Positions 9,141-17,778 are shown, counted from the stretch's first letter. The stretch: 64,000 nucleotides of DNA from Paramylibacter kogurei (GCF_002742285.1 NZ_MDGM01000012.1:496001-560000), one strand, 5' to 3'. Made by a program: numbers and translations. Notes: a model not told the origin generated them from the sequence alone.

Positions 9141-9208
9141 TGGGGGTGTTTGGTTTGTTAGCATTGCTTGAAAATTGAGCGAAACGGCATAGGTATAAAG
9201 GAGGGGGA

Positions 9209-9691
9209 ATGATGAAAATTATATCGCAAGACGACAATCAGATGATTGTGTGTGAAGACAATAAATTCATGCGCATGTTTTTTGGCATGTTTTTATTGGC
9301 GGGTTTATATTTTATTTACAAAGTGATCACAGATCAGGTGGATGATTATTTCGGGGTGCTTTTATTTATTGTCATACCCGTTGCGGGTCTGGGATGGTTT
9401 TCGCCTGTGACCTGTATGACAATTGATCGTGGGCGCGATATGGTGGTGCATCGTCACAAGCACCCGTTGCGCGGTGCGGTTGAAACGCAATACAAGCTGT
9501 TGGATATTTCGGGCATATGGTTTGCGCGATTGCGCGGTGATCATCGCGGGATGCGCCGCGTATTATTTCGCGTCAATGACGAAAACATCGGATTTACATT
9601 GCACAGTTTTGGTACGTTTCGTGCCAATCAAATCGAAGCAGTCGTAGATCAGATGCAAAAATTTATGAATATCGGTGGTGATCCCAGATAA
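9209..9691 (+). CDS. Membrane protein of unknown function (PH-like)
   Basis: The 160-residue product has two adjacent hydrophobic helices (about residues 22-40 and 47-65). A soluble C-terminal half follows, containing CMTIDRGRDMVVHRHK and a set of short strands. The layout of two helices plus a strand-rich domain is reminiscent of bacterial PH-like membrane proteins, but I cannot name a family. A very strong Shine-Dalgarno sequence (AAAGGAGG at 9197-9204) precedes two consecutive ATG codons; 9212 has the more usual spacing. It is followed by an SDR gene 66 bases downstream. Confidence 0.7.
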   Translation: MMKIISQDDNQMIVCEDNKFMRMFFGMFLLAGLYFIYKVITDQVDDYFGVLLFIVIPVAGLGWFSPVTCMTIDRGRDMVVHRHKHPLRGAVETQYKLLDISGIWFARLRGDHRGMRRVLFRVNDENIGFTLHSFGTFRANQIEAVVDQMQKFMNIGGDPR

Positions 9692-9757
9692 ATCCATTTG
9701 TGCTGGACGCGGCGTGGTGATGCGTTAGTCTGCCCCCAAAGGCAGAAGGAGTGCATT

Positions 9758-10534
9758 ATGGATTTGGGAATCAAAGGCAAACGCGCGATCGTTTCGGCGG
9801 CGTCAAAGGGGCTTGGCTTTGGCTGTGCGGAGGCATTGGCAAAGGCGGGCGTTGATTTGGTGATATGTGCGCGAACACAAGAAACATTGGACCAAGCGGC
9901 GGAAAAATTGCGTGTACACGGTGTGGATGTGACAGCCGTTGCCTGTGACATCACAATCGAAGCGGGACAAAAGCAGGTTTTGGATGCCGCGGGTCATGTG
10001 GACATTTTGGTCACCAACGCAGGTGGGCCACCCCCCGGTGTGTGGTCCGATTGGAATCGCGATGATTTCATCAAGGCGCTGGATGCCAATATGCTGACAC
10101 CAATTGCGTTGATGAAGGCCTGTTTGCCCAGCATGATGGAACAGGGTTGGGGTCGTGTGGTCAACATCACAAGCCAATCTGTGAAAGCACCGATTGCAGC
10201 GCTTGGCCTGTCCAATGCTGCGCGTACTGGATTAACAGGATATGTTGCGGGAACCGCACGCCAAGTGGCGGGCAGTGGTGTCACGATTAACAATCTGTTG
10301 CCAGGGATTCACGCGACTGATCGTGCGGTTTCATTGGATACAGGTGTATCAAAGGCGCAAGGGATCAGCATGGATCAAGCGCGCAAAAACCGCGAGGGCA
10401 CTATTCCCGCAGGGCGTTATGGCGAGGCATCTGAATTTGGTGCGGCCTGTGCGTTTTTATGTTCAACGCAGGCTGGATTTATCGTTGGGCAAAACCTGTT
10501 GCTGGACGGTGGCGCGACATTGGCGACCATATAA
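9758..10534 (+). CDS. Atypical short-chain dehydrogenase (BKR-like SDR lacking the catalytic Tyr/Lys)
   Basis: The 258-residue Rossmann-fold protein has a modified dinucleotide motif (AASKGLGFG, about residues 14-22), NAGG near residue 89 and a Ser in ITSQS near residue 141. It ends with the family-typical GQNLLLDGG. At the position of the YxxxK catalytic pair it reads LGLSNAARTG, so the tyrosine and lysine are replaced. This matches a known subgroup of beta-ketoacyl-reductase-like SDRs with imperfect motifs; its substrate is unknown. The ATG at 9758 has AGAAGGAG upstream. The next gene starts directly after the stop. Confidence 0.88.
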   Translation: MDLGIKGKRAIVSAASKGLGFGCAEALAKAGVDLVICARTQETLDQAAEKLRVHGVDVTAVACDITIEAGQKQVLDAAGHVDILVTNAGGPPPGVWSDWNRDDFIKALDANMLTPIALMKACLPSMMEQGWGRVVNITSQSVKAPIAALGLSNAARTGLTGYVAGTARQVAGSGVTINNLLPGIHATDRAVSLDTGVSKAQGISMDQARKNREGTIPAGRYGEASEFGAACAFLCSTQAGFIVGQNLLLDGGATLATI

Positions 10535-11659
10535 ATGGCAGAGAAGTTCAGCCTGAAAGATGAGTTATTCAACCTTGATCGGGTGACATATCTGGCTGAA
10601 CTTTTCCACGCGGCGGATTCTGGATTTGATCGCGATGGTTTTGTGGCCGCCGTGATGGAACGGATGCTGGATCTGGAATTGATGGCGCGCATTGGCTGGA
10701 TTGCGCAATGTCTGACCCAGTTCTTGCCAGATGATTTTGCAAATGCTGCGGATCGGATTGAAGCAGCATTGCCACCCGAGCTTGACCCCAGCAAATCCGA
10801 CGATGATTTTGGCAGTTTTATTTTTGCCCCCTTAAGCGAATATGTGGTGATGCACGGGCTGAACGATCAGCATTTTGAGCGATCAATGGCGCTGTTACAC
10901 GCAATTACGCGCCGCTTTTCAGTGGAATTTGCGATGCGCCATTTTTTGATCAAATACCCAGAACGGGTGCTGACGATTTTTGATCAATGGGCGCGTGATG
11001 ATAATTATCATGTGCGCCGATTGGTAAGCGAAAGCACGCGCCCCGTGTTGCCGTGGGGGAAAAAGGTTTCACTGGATGTGGCGCAAACCTTGCCGCTGTT
11101 GGATATTCTGTATGCAGATCGCACACGATTTGTGACGCGATCTGTTGCCAATCATTTGAATGATGTTGCAAAGAATAACCCAGCCCTTGTGGTCAACAGG
11201 TTGCGCGATTGGCGCGATCAAGGGGTGCAGGACAGCAAAGAAATGGCGTGGATGTGCAAACATGCGCTGCGCACATTGATTAAACAGGGCGATATGAATG
11301 CGCTGTCACTGTTAGGGTATCGTGCGAAACCAGCGGTTGAAGTGTTGAGTTTTGAAGCGCCTGCGCAGGTGAAAATGGATGATTATCTGGAATTGTCGAG
11401 CCAGATCAAAGCCTTTGAGGATGAGCCGTTAATCGTGGATTTCATCATTGAATTCGTAAAATCCAACGGCGAGAGAAAACCCAAGGTTTTTAAATTGAAG
11501 CAGTTTGAAATGAAGGCGGGAGAAGTGGCCGAGTTGCACAAACGCCATCGTTTGGTTGCCAATGCGACGACGTTTAAGTTGTTTGCAGGTCTGCATCGTG
11601 TGCATTTACAGGTGAATGGGCGCGTGATGGCCAGTGCGGATTTTGAATTGATCCCATAG
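10535..11659 (+). CDS. AlkC-like DNA alkylation repair protein (HEAT-like repeats plus Ig-like domain)
   Basis: Predicted non-base-flipping DNA glycosylase of the AlkC/AlkD superfamily, removing alkylated bases such as 3-methyladenine. The 374-residue protein is built of helical HEAT-like repeats (about residues 1-270) with the diagnostic segment RDDNYHVRRLVSESTRP (about 154-170) and LPWG. The C-terminal part (about 285-374) is strand-rich (VDFIIEFVKSNGERKPKVFK, then HLQVNGRVMA) and fits the immunoglobulin-like domain found in one AlkC branch. The ATG follows the SDR stop without a gap, suggesting co-transcription. Confidence 0.88.
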   Translation: MAEKFSLKDELFNLDRVTYLAELFHAADSGFDRDGFVAAVMERMLDLELMARIGWIAQCLTQFLPDDFANAADRIEAALPPELDPSKSDDDFGSFIFAPLSEYVVMHGLNDQHFERSMALLHAITRRFSVEFAMRHFLIKYPERVLTIFDQWARDDNYHVRRLVSESTRPVLPWGKKVSLDVAQTLPLLDILYADRTRFVTRSVANHLNDVAKNNPALVVNRLRDWRDQGVQDSKEMAWMCKHALRTLIKQGDMNALSLLGYRAKPAVEVLSFEAPAQVKMDDYLELSSQIKAFEDEPLIVDFIIEFVKSNGERKPKVFKLKQFEMKAGEVAELHKRHRLVANATTFKLFAGLHRVHLQVNGRVMASADFELIP

Positions 11660-11680
11660 TGGATATTTCGCAGATCGGTT

Positions 11681-11705
11681 TTTTGGATATTTAGAACATT
11701 TGGAG
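11681..11705. repeat. Dispersed intergenic motif, copy 2
   Basis: TTTTGGATATTT, a 4-base spacer, then CATTTGGAG. It lies just downstream of the AlkC-like gene and about 90 bases upstream of the symporter gene, and is near-identical to the copy at 9115. Confidence 0.45.
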
Positions 11706-11798
11706 ATAAGGCGCATTGTTCACGCATTTGTCAGGAAATGCGATGTCGACTTGTGCATTTTTCGTGATATCAGCCATTGAAATTTTTGGGGGAAATTG

Positions 11799-13220
11799 AT
11801 GGAAATTTTTGCAAGCCCTTGGGCATTGGTCGGCTTTGTTGGTTTGGTGACATGTGCGAGTCTTTGGCTCGCGCCGCGTCATGTAAGCGTTGCGGGCTTT
11901 TTTGAAGGGGCGGATCGCAATGGTGGACAGCCTAGTTTGTGGGTGTTGGTCTTAAGCCAAGTGACCACTTGGATATTTGCGCGATCATTGATGAATGCTG
12001 CGATTTTGGGATATTTTTATGGGTTTGCGGGGACGCTGGCCTATACCACCTATTATCTGAGCTTTCTAAGCGGTGGTTATATTGTTTCGCGGATGCGGCG
12101 TGATCATGCGGGATCGGTACAGGATTGGTTGTTTGATCATTTCGGGCGTATGGGGGCGTGGACATATAATGTGGTGATTGCATTACGCCTGCTGTCCGAA
12201 GTTTTTGCAAATTTAATCGTTGTTGGGCTAATTTTTGCAGCGGCTTTCCCTGATGTGGCATGGGCAGAGGCGGGGTCTGTTGTGGCGCTGGCCTTGATCG
12301 GGTTGATTTATTCTGCACTTGGTGGATTGCGCGCATCGCTGCGTACAGATGTGTTGCAGATGGTGATTTTTCTGGTGGTGTTTATCGTCGCTTTTGGCGT
12401 GATGGTTTTGGGCGATGGGTTTTCGTTTGGCGCAATTTTTGGCGCACAGGGTGTGCATGATCAGGCCAGCCGCCCGGGTTGGGTGTTGGTTGCGGTGGCC
12501 GCATTACAGGTGTTTTCATATCCCGCACATGATCCCGTGATGATGGATCGTGGGTTTTTGGCGGATGAAGAGACCACGCGCAAAAGCTTTGTCTTGGCGT
12601 TTATCATTTCTGCGTTGTGCATTTTTGGATTTGGCATGTTTGGTATTCAGGCAGGTTTGATCGGGGCAGCATATGAAAATCAATTGTTGGGGACTTGGGC
12701 GGCGATGTTTGGTCCGTTTGTCTATTTCTTGATTGCGGCGTCATTGTTAATTTCTGCGATTTCCACGCTTGATAGCGCGTTGGCCTCTGCTGCGCGGTTG
12801 GTGATTGATGAATTCAATGTGGCTGTGCGAAGTGTGTTGAACGGGCGCATTGCCATGGTGTTTTTCATGGTGGGTGGCGCAATATTAACCCTGTGGGGGA
12901 ATAAAACATTGTTTGATGCGGTGGCGGTGTCTGGCACAGCGTCGATGTTTTTAACACCTGTTTTGATTCTGGCATTCATGGGTATGGTTGTACCACGCTG
13001 GTCATATATGGTGGCGTGGACAGCGGCGATATTAGGGGCAGCAGCGTATATGTATCGTGGTACTGAACTGGTTTCGCAAATTGTGAATCCGTGGATTTCA
13101 ACGAGCGAGGTTCACAAATATGATCAGCTGTTGGTGATTTGCATCGCCGTGCTGGTGATCGGATTTGCCGCAGGAATTTTAGGGATCATCAGCAATCGTA
13201 TACTTGCCGTTCGCGCGTGA
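11799..13220 (+). CDS. Sodium:solute symporter family (SSS) transporter
   Basis: An inner-membrane secondary transporter predicted to import a solute with sodium. The 473-residue product has about 13 hydrophobic helices. It contains the SSS features SQVTTWIFARSL (first core helix), ALGGLRASLRTDVLQM and LISAISTLDSALASAARL, the last matching the sodium-site helix with adjacent Ser residues. The ATG at 11799 has GGGGGA upstream; a TTG three bases earlier is also in frame. The substrate is not deducible. The ABC ATPase gene downstream starts 62 bases later. Confidence 0.9.
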   Translation: MEIFASPWALVGFVGLVTCASLWLAPRHVSVAGFFEGADRNGGQPSLWVLVLSQVTTWIFARSLMNAAILGYFYGFAGTLAYTTYYLSFLSGGYIVSRMRRDHAGSVQDWLFDHFGRMGAWTYNVVIALRLLSEVFANLIVVGLIFAAAFPDVAWAEAGSVVALALIGLIYSALGGLRASLRTDVLQMVIFLVVFIVAFGVMVLGDGFSFGAIFGAQGVHDQASRPGWVLVAVAALQVFSYPAHDPVMMDRGFLADEETTRKSFVLAFIISALCIFGFGMFGIQAGLIGAAYENQLLGTWAAMFGPFVYFLIAASLLISAISTLDSALASAARLVIDEFNVAVRSVLNGRIAMVFFMVGGAILTLWGNKTLFDAVAVSGTASMFLTPVLILAFMGMVVPRWSYMVAWTAAILGAAAYMYRGTELVSQIVNPWISTSEVHKYDQLLVICIAVLVIGFAAGILGIISNRILAVRA

Positions 13221-13282
13221 CACTGGTATCGCCACGCTATGCCTGATTAAATTGGTCAGGTGAAGGAACCAAGGCAAGTAGC

Positions 13283-14368
13283 GTGACGCAAGACACAAAT
13301 GAAACGGCAACATTGGAATTGCGCGATATTTCGCGTCGCTTTGGGTCGCGTAATGTGGTTGATGGGCTGAGCCTGCGGCTCCATGCGGGGCAGGTGACGT
13401 GTTTGTTGGGGCCATCGGGCTGTGGTAAATCAACGACATTGCGCATTGCAGCAGGGGTTGATCAACAAACGACTGGGCACGTTTTGATCAACGGAGAGCT
13501 GGTTTCGGGGGATGGACAACATCTGCCACCTGAATCGCGCGGCATTGGTTTGATGTTCCAAGATTTCGCATTGTTTCCCCATTTAACCGTAGCCAAAAAC
13601 GTTGGTTTTGGTATTGCGCGTGATCCTAATCGGGATGTGCGTGTGCGCGAGTTGCTCGGCAAAGTTGGATTAGAGGATTTTGGTGATAAATTCCCCCATC
13701 AGTTATCTGGTGGTGAGCAACAGCGCGTTGCATTGGCGCGTGCATTGGCACCGCGCCCTGCGGTGATGTTGATGGATGAACCGTTTAGCGGGCTTGATAA
13801 TCGGCTGCGTGATACGGTGCGTGATGCAACGTTGGAATTGTTGAAATCCGAAGGCACGGCGGTGTTGATGGTCACGCATGAACCAGAAGAGGCAATGCGC
13901 ATGGCTGATCAGATCGCATTGATGCGCGATGGGCGTATCGTGCAATCGGGAGCTCCGTATAATATTTATAATTCCCCAGTTGATCGCCGCGCCGCCGCAT
14001 TTTTTTCCGACATCAATGTGATCAATGGTCAGGTGCATGGTGCATTAACCCGAACACCGTTTGGCGATTTCCTAACCCCCGGAATTGCCGATGGCAAAGA
14101 TGTGGAAATTGTCATTCGCCCACAACATTTGCGCATTGATTTTGATCGTGGTGGTCGTGGGCCAAACCCAACCGTAGAAGAGGGCACACCCGCACGCGGC
14201 GTGGTGGAACGCGCACGGTTTTTAGGGCATCAGAGCCTGGTCGAATTTGCCATGGATTATGACAATGTGCGCCTTCATGCGGTTGTTCCAGGGGTGTTTT
14301 TACCTAACGCGGGCACGCCATTGTGGTTAAGTGTGCGCCGTGATCGATGCTTTGTTTTTGTGCAGTGA
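13283..14368 (+). CDS. ABC transporter ATP-binding protein, FbpC/PotA-like with TOBE domain
   Basis: The 361-residue protein has Walker A GPSGCGKST, Q-loop MFQDFALFPH, signature LSGGEQQRVALARAL and Walker B VMLMDEP, followed by the H-loop VTHEPEEA. From about residue 240 there is a C-terminal region (EIVIRPQHLRI) like the TOBE domain of ferric iron, spermidine or sulfate importers. No permease or binding protein is adjacent, so the partner subunits must be elsewhere. The start is a GTG at 13283 with AAGG eight bases upstream. It may be co-transcribed with the symporter gene. Confidence 0.9.
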   Translation: MTQDTNETATLELRDISRRFGSRNVVDGLSLRLHAGQVTCLLGPSGCGKSTTLRIAAGVDQQTTGHVLINGELVSGDGQHLPPESRGIGLMFQDFALFPHLTVAKNVGFGIARDPNRDVRVRELLGKVGLEDFGDKFPHQLSGGEQQRVALARALAPRPAVMLMDEPFSGLDNRLRDTVRDATLELLKSEGTAVLMVTHEPEEAMRMADQIALMRDGRIVQSGAPYNIYNSPVDRRAAAFFSDINVINGQVHGALTRTPFGDFLTPGIADGKDVEIVIRPQHLRIDFDRGGRGPNPTVEEGTPARGVVERARFLGHQSLVEFAMDYDNVRLHAVVPGVFLPNAGTPLWLSVRRDRCFVFVQ

Positions 14369-14505
14369 CGCAAATGTTTCAATAAATCGACAAATATTCA
14401 CGCAAACGCGATTGTTTAGGCTTTGAAACCATTGAAAAACAGCCTAACTATACATTGGAAACAAAAAACGGCGCATCTGTGCTGATGATTTTTTAGGAGG
14501 ATCAC

Positions 14506-14745
14506 ATGATTCCAATGACACCACTTTTCATCCAAAATATTGGCTTGCCTGGCTTGCTGCTGATTGCAGTTGTGGTTTTGGTCATGTTTGGCCGTGGTAA
14601 GATCAGCAACCTGATGGGCGAAGTCGGCAAAGGCATCACCGCGTTCAAAAAGGGTGTGAACGAAGGCAAAGAAGAAATGGATGCAGCATTAGAAGATGCA
14701 TCCGAAGAAGCCAAAGATATTACACCAAACAAAGACAAGGCATAG
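14506..14745 (+). CDS. tatA: Sec-independent protein translocase TatA
   Basis: A pore-forming subunit of the twin-arginine translocase. The 79-residue protein has one N-terminal helix (about residues 12-29), the hinge FGRGKI and an amphipathic helix ([18 protein letters not shown]), then an acidic tail, all typical of TatA. AGGAGG precedes the ATG by the usual distance. It is followed by tatB and tatC in the standard operon. Confidence 0.96.
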   Translation: MIPMTPLFIQNIGLPGLLLIAVVVLVMFGRGKISNLMGEVGKGITAFKKGVNEGKEEMDAALEDASEEAKDITPNKDKA

Positions 14746-14773
14746 GCCCTGTTGCCGCGCATAGGGGTTTTGC

Positions 14774-15220
14774 ATGTTTGATATTGGTATGGCCGAAATG
14801 TTGGTCATTGGCGTTGTCGCCTTGATCGTTGTTGGCCCCAAAGACTTGCCCATGATGTTTCGCAAAGTGGGCAATTTTGTTGGGCGTGCCCGTGGTATGG
14901 CGCGCGATTTTCAACGCGCCATGGATCAGGCCGCGGATGACACGGGTATCAAGGATATTGGTGATACGGTGCGCAAGGCCACCGATATCAAAGATTTGGG
15001 TGTTGATACCATCAAAGACCCGATGAAATCTTACGCCGATAATTTTGGTAGCGGTGCAAAATCTGCAAGCGATACAAGTGCATCGGGCGCGTCGGGCGCA
15101 ACAGCGAAGACTGCGAGCAAAACAACCGCGACCAAAACCGCCGCCAAAAAGCCCGCAAAAGCAGCAGCGAAAAAGACCACAAAAACGGCCACTAAAAAGA
15201 CCGCCAAGAAAGCAAGTTAA
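14774..15220 (+). CDS. tatB: Sec-independent protein translocase TatB
   Basis: A subunit of the TatBC twin-arginine signal receptor. The 148-residue protein has the N-terminal helix with the conserved acidic residue (MFDIGMAEMLVIGVVALIVV), the GPKDLP hinge and an amphipathic helix. The last 45 residues are almost only Ala, Lys and Thr (KTAAKKPAKAAAKK), a tail common in alphaproteobacterial TatB. Its stop overlaps the tatC start by one base. Confidence 0.95.
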   Translation: MFDIGMAEMLVIGVVALIVVGPKDLPMMFRKVGNFVGRARGMARDFQRAMDQAADDTGIKDIGDTVRKATDIKDLGVDTIKDPMKSYADNFGSGAKSASDTSASGASGATAKTASKTTATKTAAKKPAKAAAKKTTKTATKKTAKKAS

Positions 15221-16095
15221 TGAGCGATACACCTGATCTGGAACATGATGAGATCGAGGCGAGTTCGGCACCTTTGATCGAACATCTTGCCGAATTGCGC
15301 ACACGGTTAATCTATTCCGTCGGCGCGTTTATCGTTGCGATGTTATTGGTGTTTTTTGTCGCCGAACCCTTGTTGAATTTCCTGTTCGAACCGATTGCAA
15401 AAATTTTGCAAGAACGCGGACAGGATGCCCGCCTGATCTTTACCGCCCCCCAAGAAAAATTCTTTGTCCTGTTTCGGATTTCGGTGATTGGCGGCCTGAT
15501 GCTGGCATTCCCTGTGATTGCCTATCAGATGTGGCGCTTTGTGGCGCCGGGATTGTATAAAAACGAAAAGGGCGCATTTTTACCGTTCATTATCGCATCG
15601 CCTTTGTTGTTCCTGTTGGGGGCAGCATTCGCGCATTACGTTGTAACACCGCTTGCCATGCGGTTTTTCATCGGTTTTGGTGATATCCTTCCCGCAGTGA
15701 CCGATTTGTTGACCAGCGGTGATGTCGGAGAAGTTGCCAATCCAGACGCCAGCCAAGAGTTAGAAACCGTGTTCTTAGGCTCGGTCAAGGAATCGCTGGA
15801 TTTGACATTGAAGTTTATCTTTGCCTTTGGGCTTTGTTTTCAGTTGCCAGTTTTGCTGACCCTGTTGGGGCTGGCTGGGATTGTTTCATCCGAAGGTTTG
15901 AAAGATGTGCGCAAATATGCGGTTGTTGGTATTTTGACCCTTGCCGCCGTTGTGACGCCCCCTGATGTGATTACACAGGTGATTTTGTTTAGCGTTGTTT
16001 ACATGCTTTACGAGGTGTCCATCTGGTTGGTGATGATGGTGGAAAAGAAACGTGACGCACGTATCGCCGCCGAAGAAGCCGAGCTTGACCTGTGA
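15220..16095 (+). CDS. tatC: Sec-independent protein translocase TatC
   Basis: A polytopic receptor for twin-arginine signal peptides. The 291-residue protein has the cytoplasmic N-terminal motif PLIEHLAELRTRL (about residues 18-30) and six predicted helices with FVAPGLYKNEKGAF in the first cytoplasmic loop. The loop between helices 3 and 4 carries an insertion (about 165-190) compared with the shortest TatC proteins. It overlaps tatB by one base and the DUF815 gene by four, indicating translational coupling. Confidence 0.97.
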   Translation: MSDTPDLEHDEIEASSAPLIEHLAELRTRLIYSVGAFIVAMLLVFFVAEPLLNFLFEPIAKILQERGQDARLIFTAPQEKFFVLFRISVIGGLMLAFPVIAYQMWRFVAPGLYKNEKGAFLPFIIASPLLFLLGAAFAHYVVTPLAMRFFIGFGDILPAVTDLLTSGDVGEVANPDASQELETVFLGSVKESLDLTLKFIFAFGLCFQLPVLLTLLGLAGIVSSEGLKDVRKYAVVGILTLAAVVTPPDVITQVILFSVVYMLYEVSIWLVMMVEKKRDARIAAEEAELDL

Positions 16096-16922
16096 ATGAT
16101 GATGCTTTGAACCGCATTGCAGCGGCGCTGGAACGATTGGCGCCGGCCCCATTATCCGCACCTGATTTTGATGCGGCCAATGCATTCGTTTGGCATTCAA
16201 ACCCTGAACAATTAGCACCGGTTAAGGATGTTAGCCGTGTATCGCTTGATCTGCTGATTGGTGTTGATCGGGCGCGTGAAACATTATTGACCAATACCAG
16301 CCAATTTGCCGATGGATTGCCCGCGAATAATGCCTTGCTCTGGGGTGCGCGGGGTATGGGCAAATCATCTTTGGTGAAGGCTGTTCATGCCGCCGTTGGT
16401 GGTGCGCTCAAGCTGGTGGAAATTCAACGCGAAGATTTGGCAAGCGTATCCACGCTTTTGGCGATCCTGCGCCAAAGCAAATATCGTTTCTTGTTGTTTT
16501 GTGATGATCTGAGCTTTGATGGGGATGATGCCGCATACAAAAGCCTCAAAGCCGTTTTGGATGGCGGTGTCGAAGGGCGCCCCGACAATGTGTTGTTTTA
16601 TGCCACATCCAATCGACGCCATCTGATGCCGCGCGATATGATCGAAAATGAAAAATCCACGGCGATCAATCCATCTGAAGCGGTCGAAGAAAAAGTATCA
16701 TTGTCCGATCGGTTTGGCCTGTGGCTTGGTTTTCATCCGTGTGACCAAGATCAATACCTCAAAATGATTCGAGGATATTGCGATTCATATGGCGTGAGCA
16801 TCAGCGATTCAGATCTGAAAGCGCAAGCAATCGAATGGCAGGCCACACGTGGTGCGCGATCAGGGCGCGTTGCGTGGCAATTTTTTGTTGATCTTGCGGG
16901 ACGTCAAAAAATTAAATTGTAA
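16092..16922 (+). CDS. DUF815 family AAA-like ATPase
   Basis: The 276-residue protein has a Walker A motif in LLWGARGMGKSSLVKA (about residues 82-97), the Walker B-like FLLFCDDLSF (about 136-145) and ATSNRRHLMPRDM near 178. These mark the DUF815 ATP-binding family, whose function is not established. The GTG start at 16092 overlaps the tatC stop (GTGA), and tat-DUF815 linkage is seen in other alphaproteobacteria, so it may have an envelope-related role. That last point is inference. Confidence 0.88.
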   Translation: MNDDALNRIAAALERLAPAPLSAPDFDAANAFVWHSNPEQLAPVKDVSRVSLDLLIGVDRARETLLTNTSQFADGLPANNALLWGARGMGKSSLVKAVHAAVGGALKLVEIQREDLASVSTLLAILRQSKYRFLLFCDDLSFDGDDAAYKSLKAVLDGGVEGRPDNVLFYATSNRRHLMPRDMIENEKSTAINPSEAVEEKVSLSDRFGLWLGFHPCDQDQYLKMIRGYCDSYGVSISDSDLKAQAIEWQATRGARSGRVAWQFFVDLAGRQKIKL

Positions 16923-16956
16923 ATAACTATTTGTTTTTAAATGGTAATACCGGACG

Positions 16957-16993
16957 TATACCTTTGGTTTATGCGGTTATACCTTTCGTTTAT
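16957..16993. repeat. Two 16-bp direct repeats with 21-bp period
   Basis: TATACCTTTGGTTTAT at 16957-16972 and TATACCTTTCGTTTAT at 16978-16993 differ at one base and are phased by 21 bp, two helical turns. They lie in a 330-base gene-free region between the DUF815 gene and the exported-protein gene. The arrangement suits two adjacent binding sites for one regulator on the same DNA face. Confidence 0.55.
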
Positions 16994-17175
16994 AGCGCTT
17001 TGTTCGAAAACTTGGTTAATTAAAGTTGTTCCGTGCTGGATACCCAATGTCACTAGGTGCGTTTGTCGGGGACAAGGCAAATGTAGATTTTGATTTCTAG
17101 CGTTGATGACAAAGGCGAAGGTGCAACCAGAACCGATGTCACACAGAGTTGACGACGACACGCAGCGTTGCTCTA

Positions 17176-17223
17176 ATTGGATGCAAGTGAATAGCCCCTC
17201 TTTATTATTCACTTGCATCCAAT
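17176..17223. repeat. 18-bp perfect inverted repeat with 12-base loop
   Basis: Left arm ATTGGATGCAAGTGAATA (17176-17193), loop GCCCCTCTTTAT, right arm its exact reverse complement (17206-17223). It ends 28 bases before the start of the exported-protein gene. No T-run follows on either strand, so a simple terminator is unlikely. It could be a 5' UTR hairpin, an operator or a mobile-element footprint. Together with the direct repeats upstream it is the main content of the gap 16923-17251. Confidence 0.7.
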
Positions 17224-17251
17224 ACCCGTTCCTTAACCCAAAGATTGACCC

Positions 17252-17698
17252 ATGTTAAAATTTACCCGTACAGTGATTATAGTGAGCCTTGCAGTGGCAA
17301 CGCCAAGTTTTGCCCAACAGGCGGCAACACCCGCCGATATTGTGGTGCGCCAATTGGTTAATCAGGGATTTACCATTACCAACCGTGGTCGCACATGGCT
17401 GGGACGAACAATTATCACAGCACAAAAAGGCATGGTCGAACGCGAAATTGTTGTTGCGCGCGGGTCTGGGCAAATATTGCAAGACGATTGGGTTTTTGAT
17501 CCTGATGCTGGTGACGAAGCCAGAGCCGAAGAAGACGCAGAAGACGAAGAAGAAAGCGACCCGCGGAGCGGTGGTGGTCACAATGGCGGTGGGAATAATG
17601 CTAGCGGTAATGGCGGTGGTCATAATGGTGGTGGTCACAACGGCGGCAGGCATGGCAATGGTGGCGGGCATGGCAATGGCCAAGGGCGCAATCGTTAA
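17252..17698 (+). CDS. Exported PepSY-like protein with acidic linker and Gly/His/Asn-rich tail
   Basis: The 148-residue product has a signal peptide (cleavage expected after SFA, residue 21) and a short domain of about 60 residues (QLVNQGFTITNRGRTWLGRT, then IVVARGSGQILQDDW) resembling a PepSY fold. An acidic linker (residues about 88-102) follows, then a 45-residue tail of GGGHN-type repeats. The tail could bind metal ions, but this is inference. No clear ribosome-binding site precedes ATG 17252. It lies upstream of a membrane-anchored LuxR-type regulator gene in the same orientation. Confidence 0.7.
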   Translation: MLKFTRTVIIVSLAVATPSFAQQAATPADIVVRQLVNQGFTITNRGRTWLGRTIITAQKGMVEREIVVARGSGQILQDDWVFDPDAGDEARAEEDAEDEEESDPRSGGGHNGGGNNASGNGGGHNGGGHNGGRHGNGGGHGNGQGRNR

Positions 17699-17755
17699 TG
17701 TGGCCAAATTCATTTTGGGGTTAGCCCCATATAAGACGTTTGATTTAAAAATAAT

Positions 17756-17765
17756 ATCACGTGAT
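17756..17765. repeat. Palindrome ATCACGTGAT upstream of the LuxR-type gene
   Basis: A 10-bp perfect palindrome in AT-rich sequence, 13 bases before the first possible start of the LuxR-type gene. Candidate autoregulatory site; inference only. Confidence 0.25.
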
Positions 17766-17778
17766 TTTTCTCTAGATT

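Noticed and set aside
17568..17695. G-rich tandem repeats (GGTGGT-type).
   Set aside because: They are the codons of the Gly/His/Asn tail of the exported protein; no non-coding repeat needs to be invoked.
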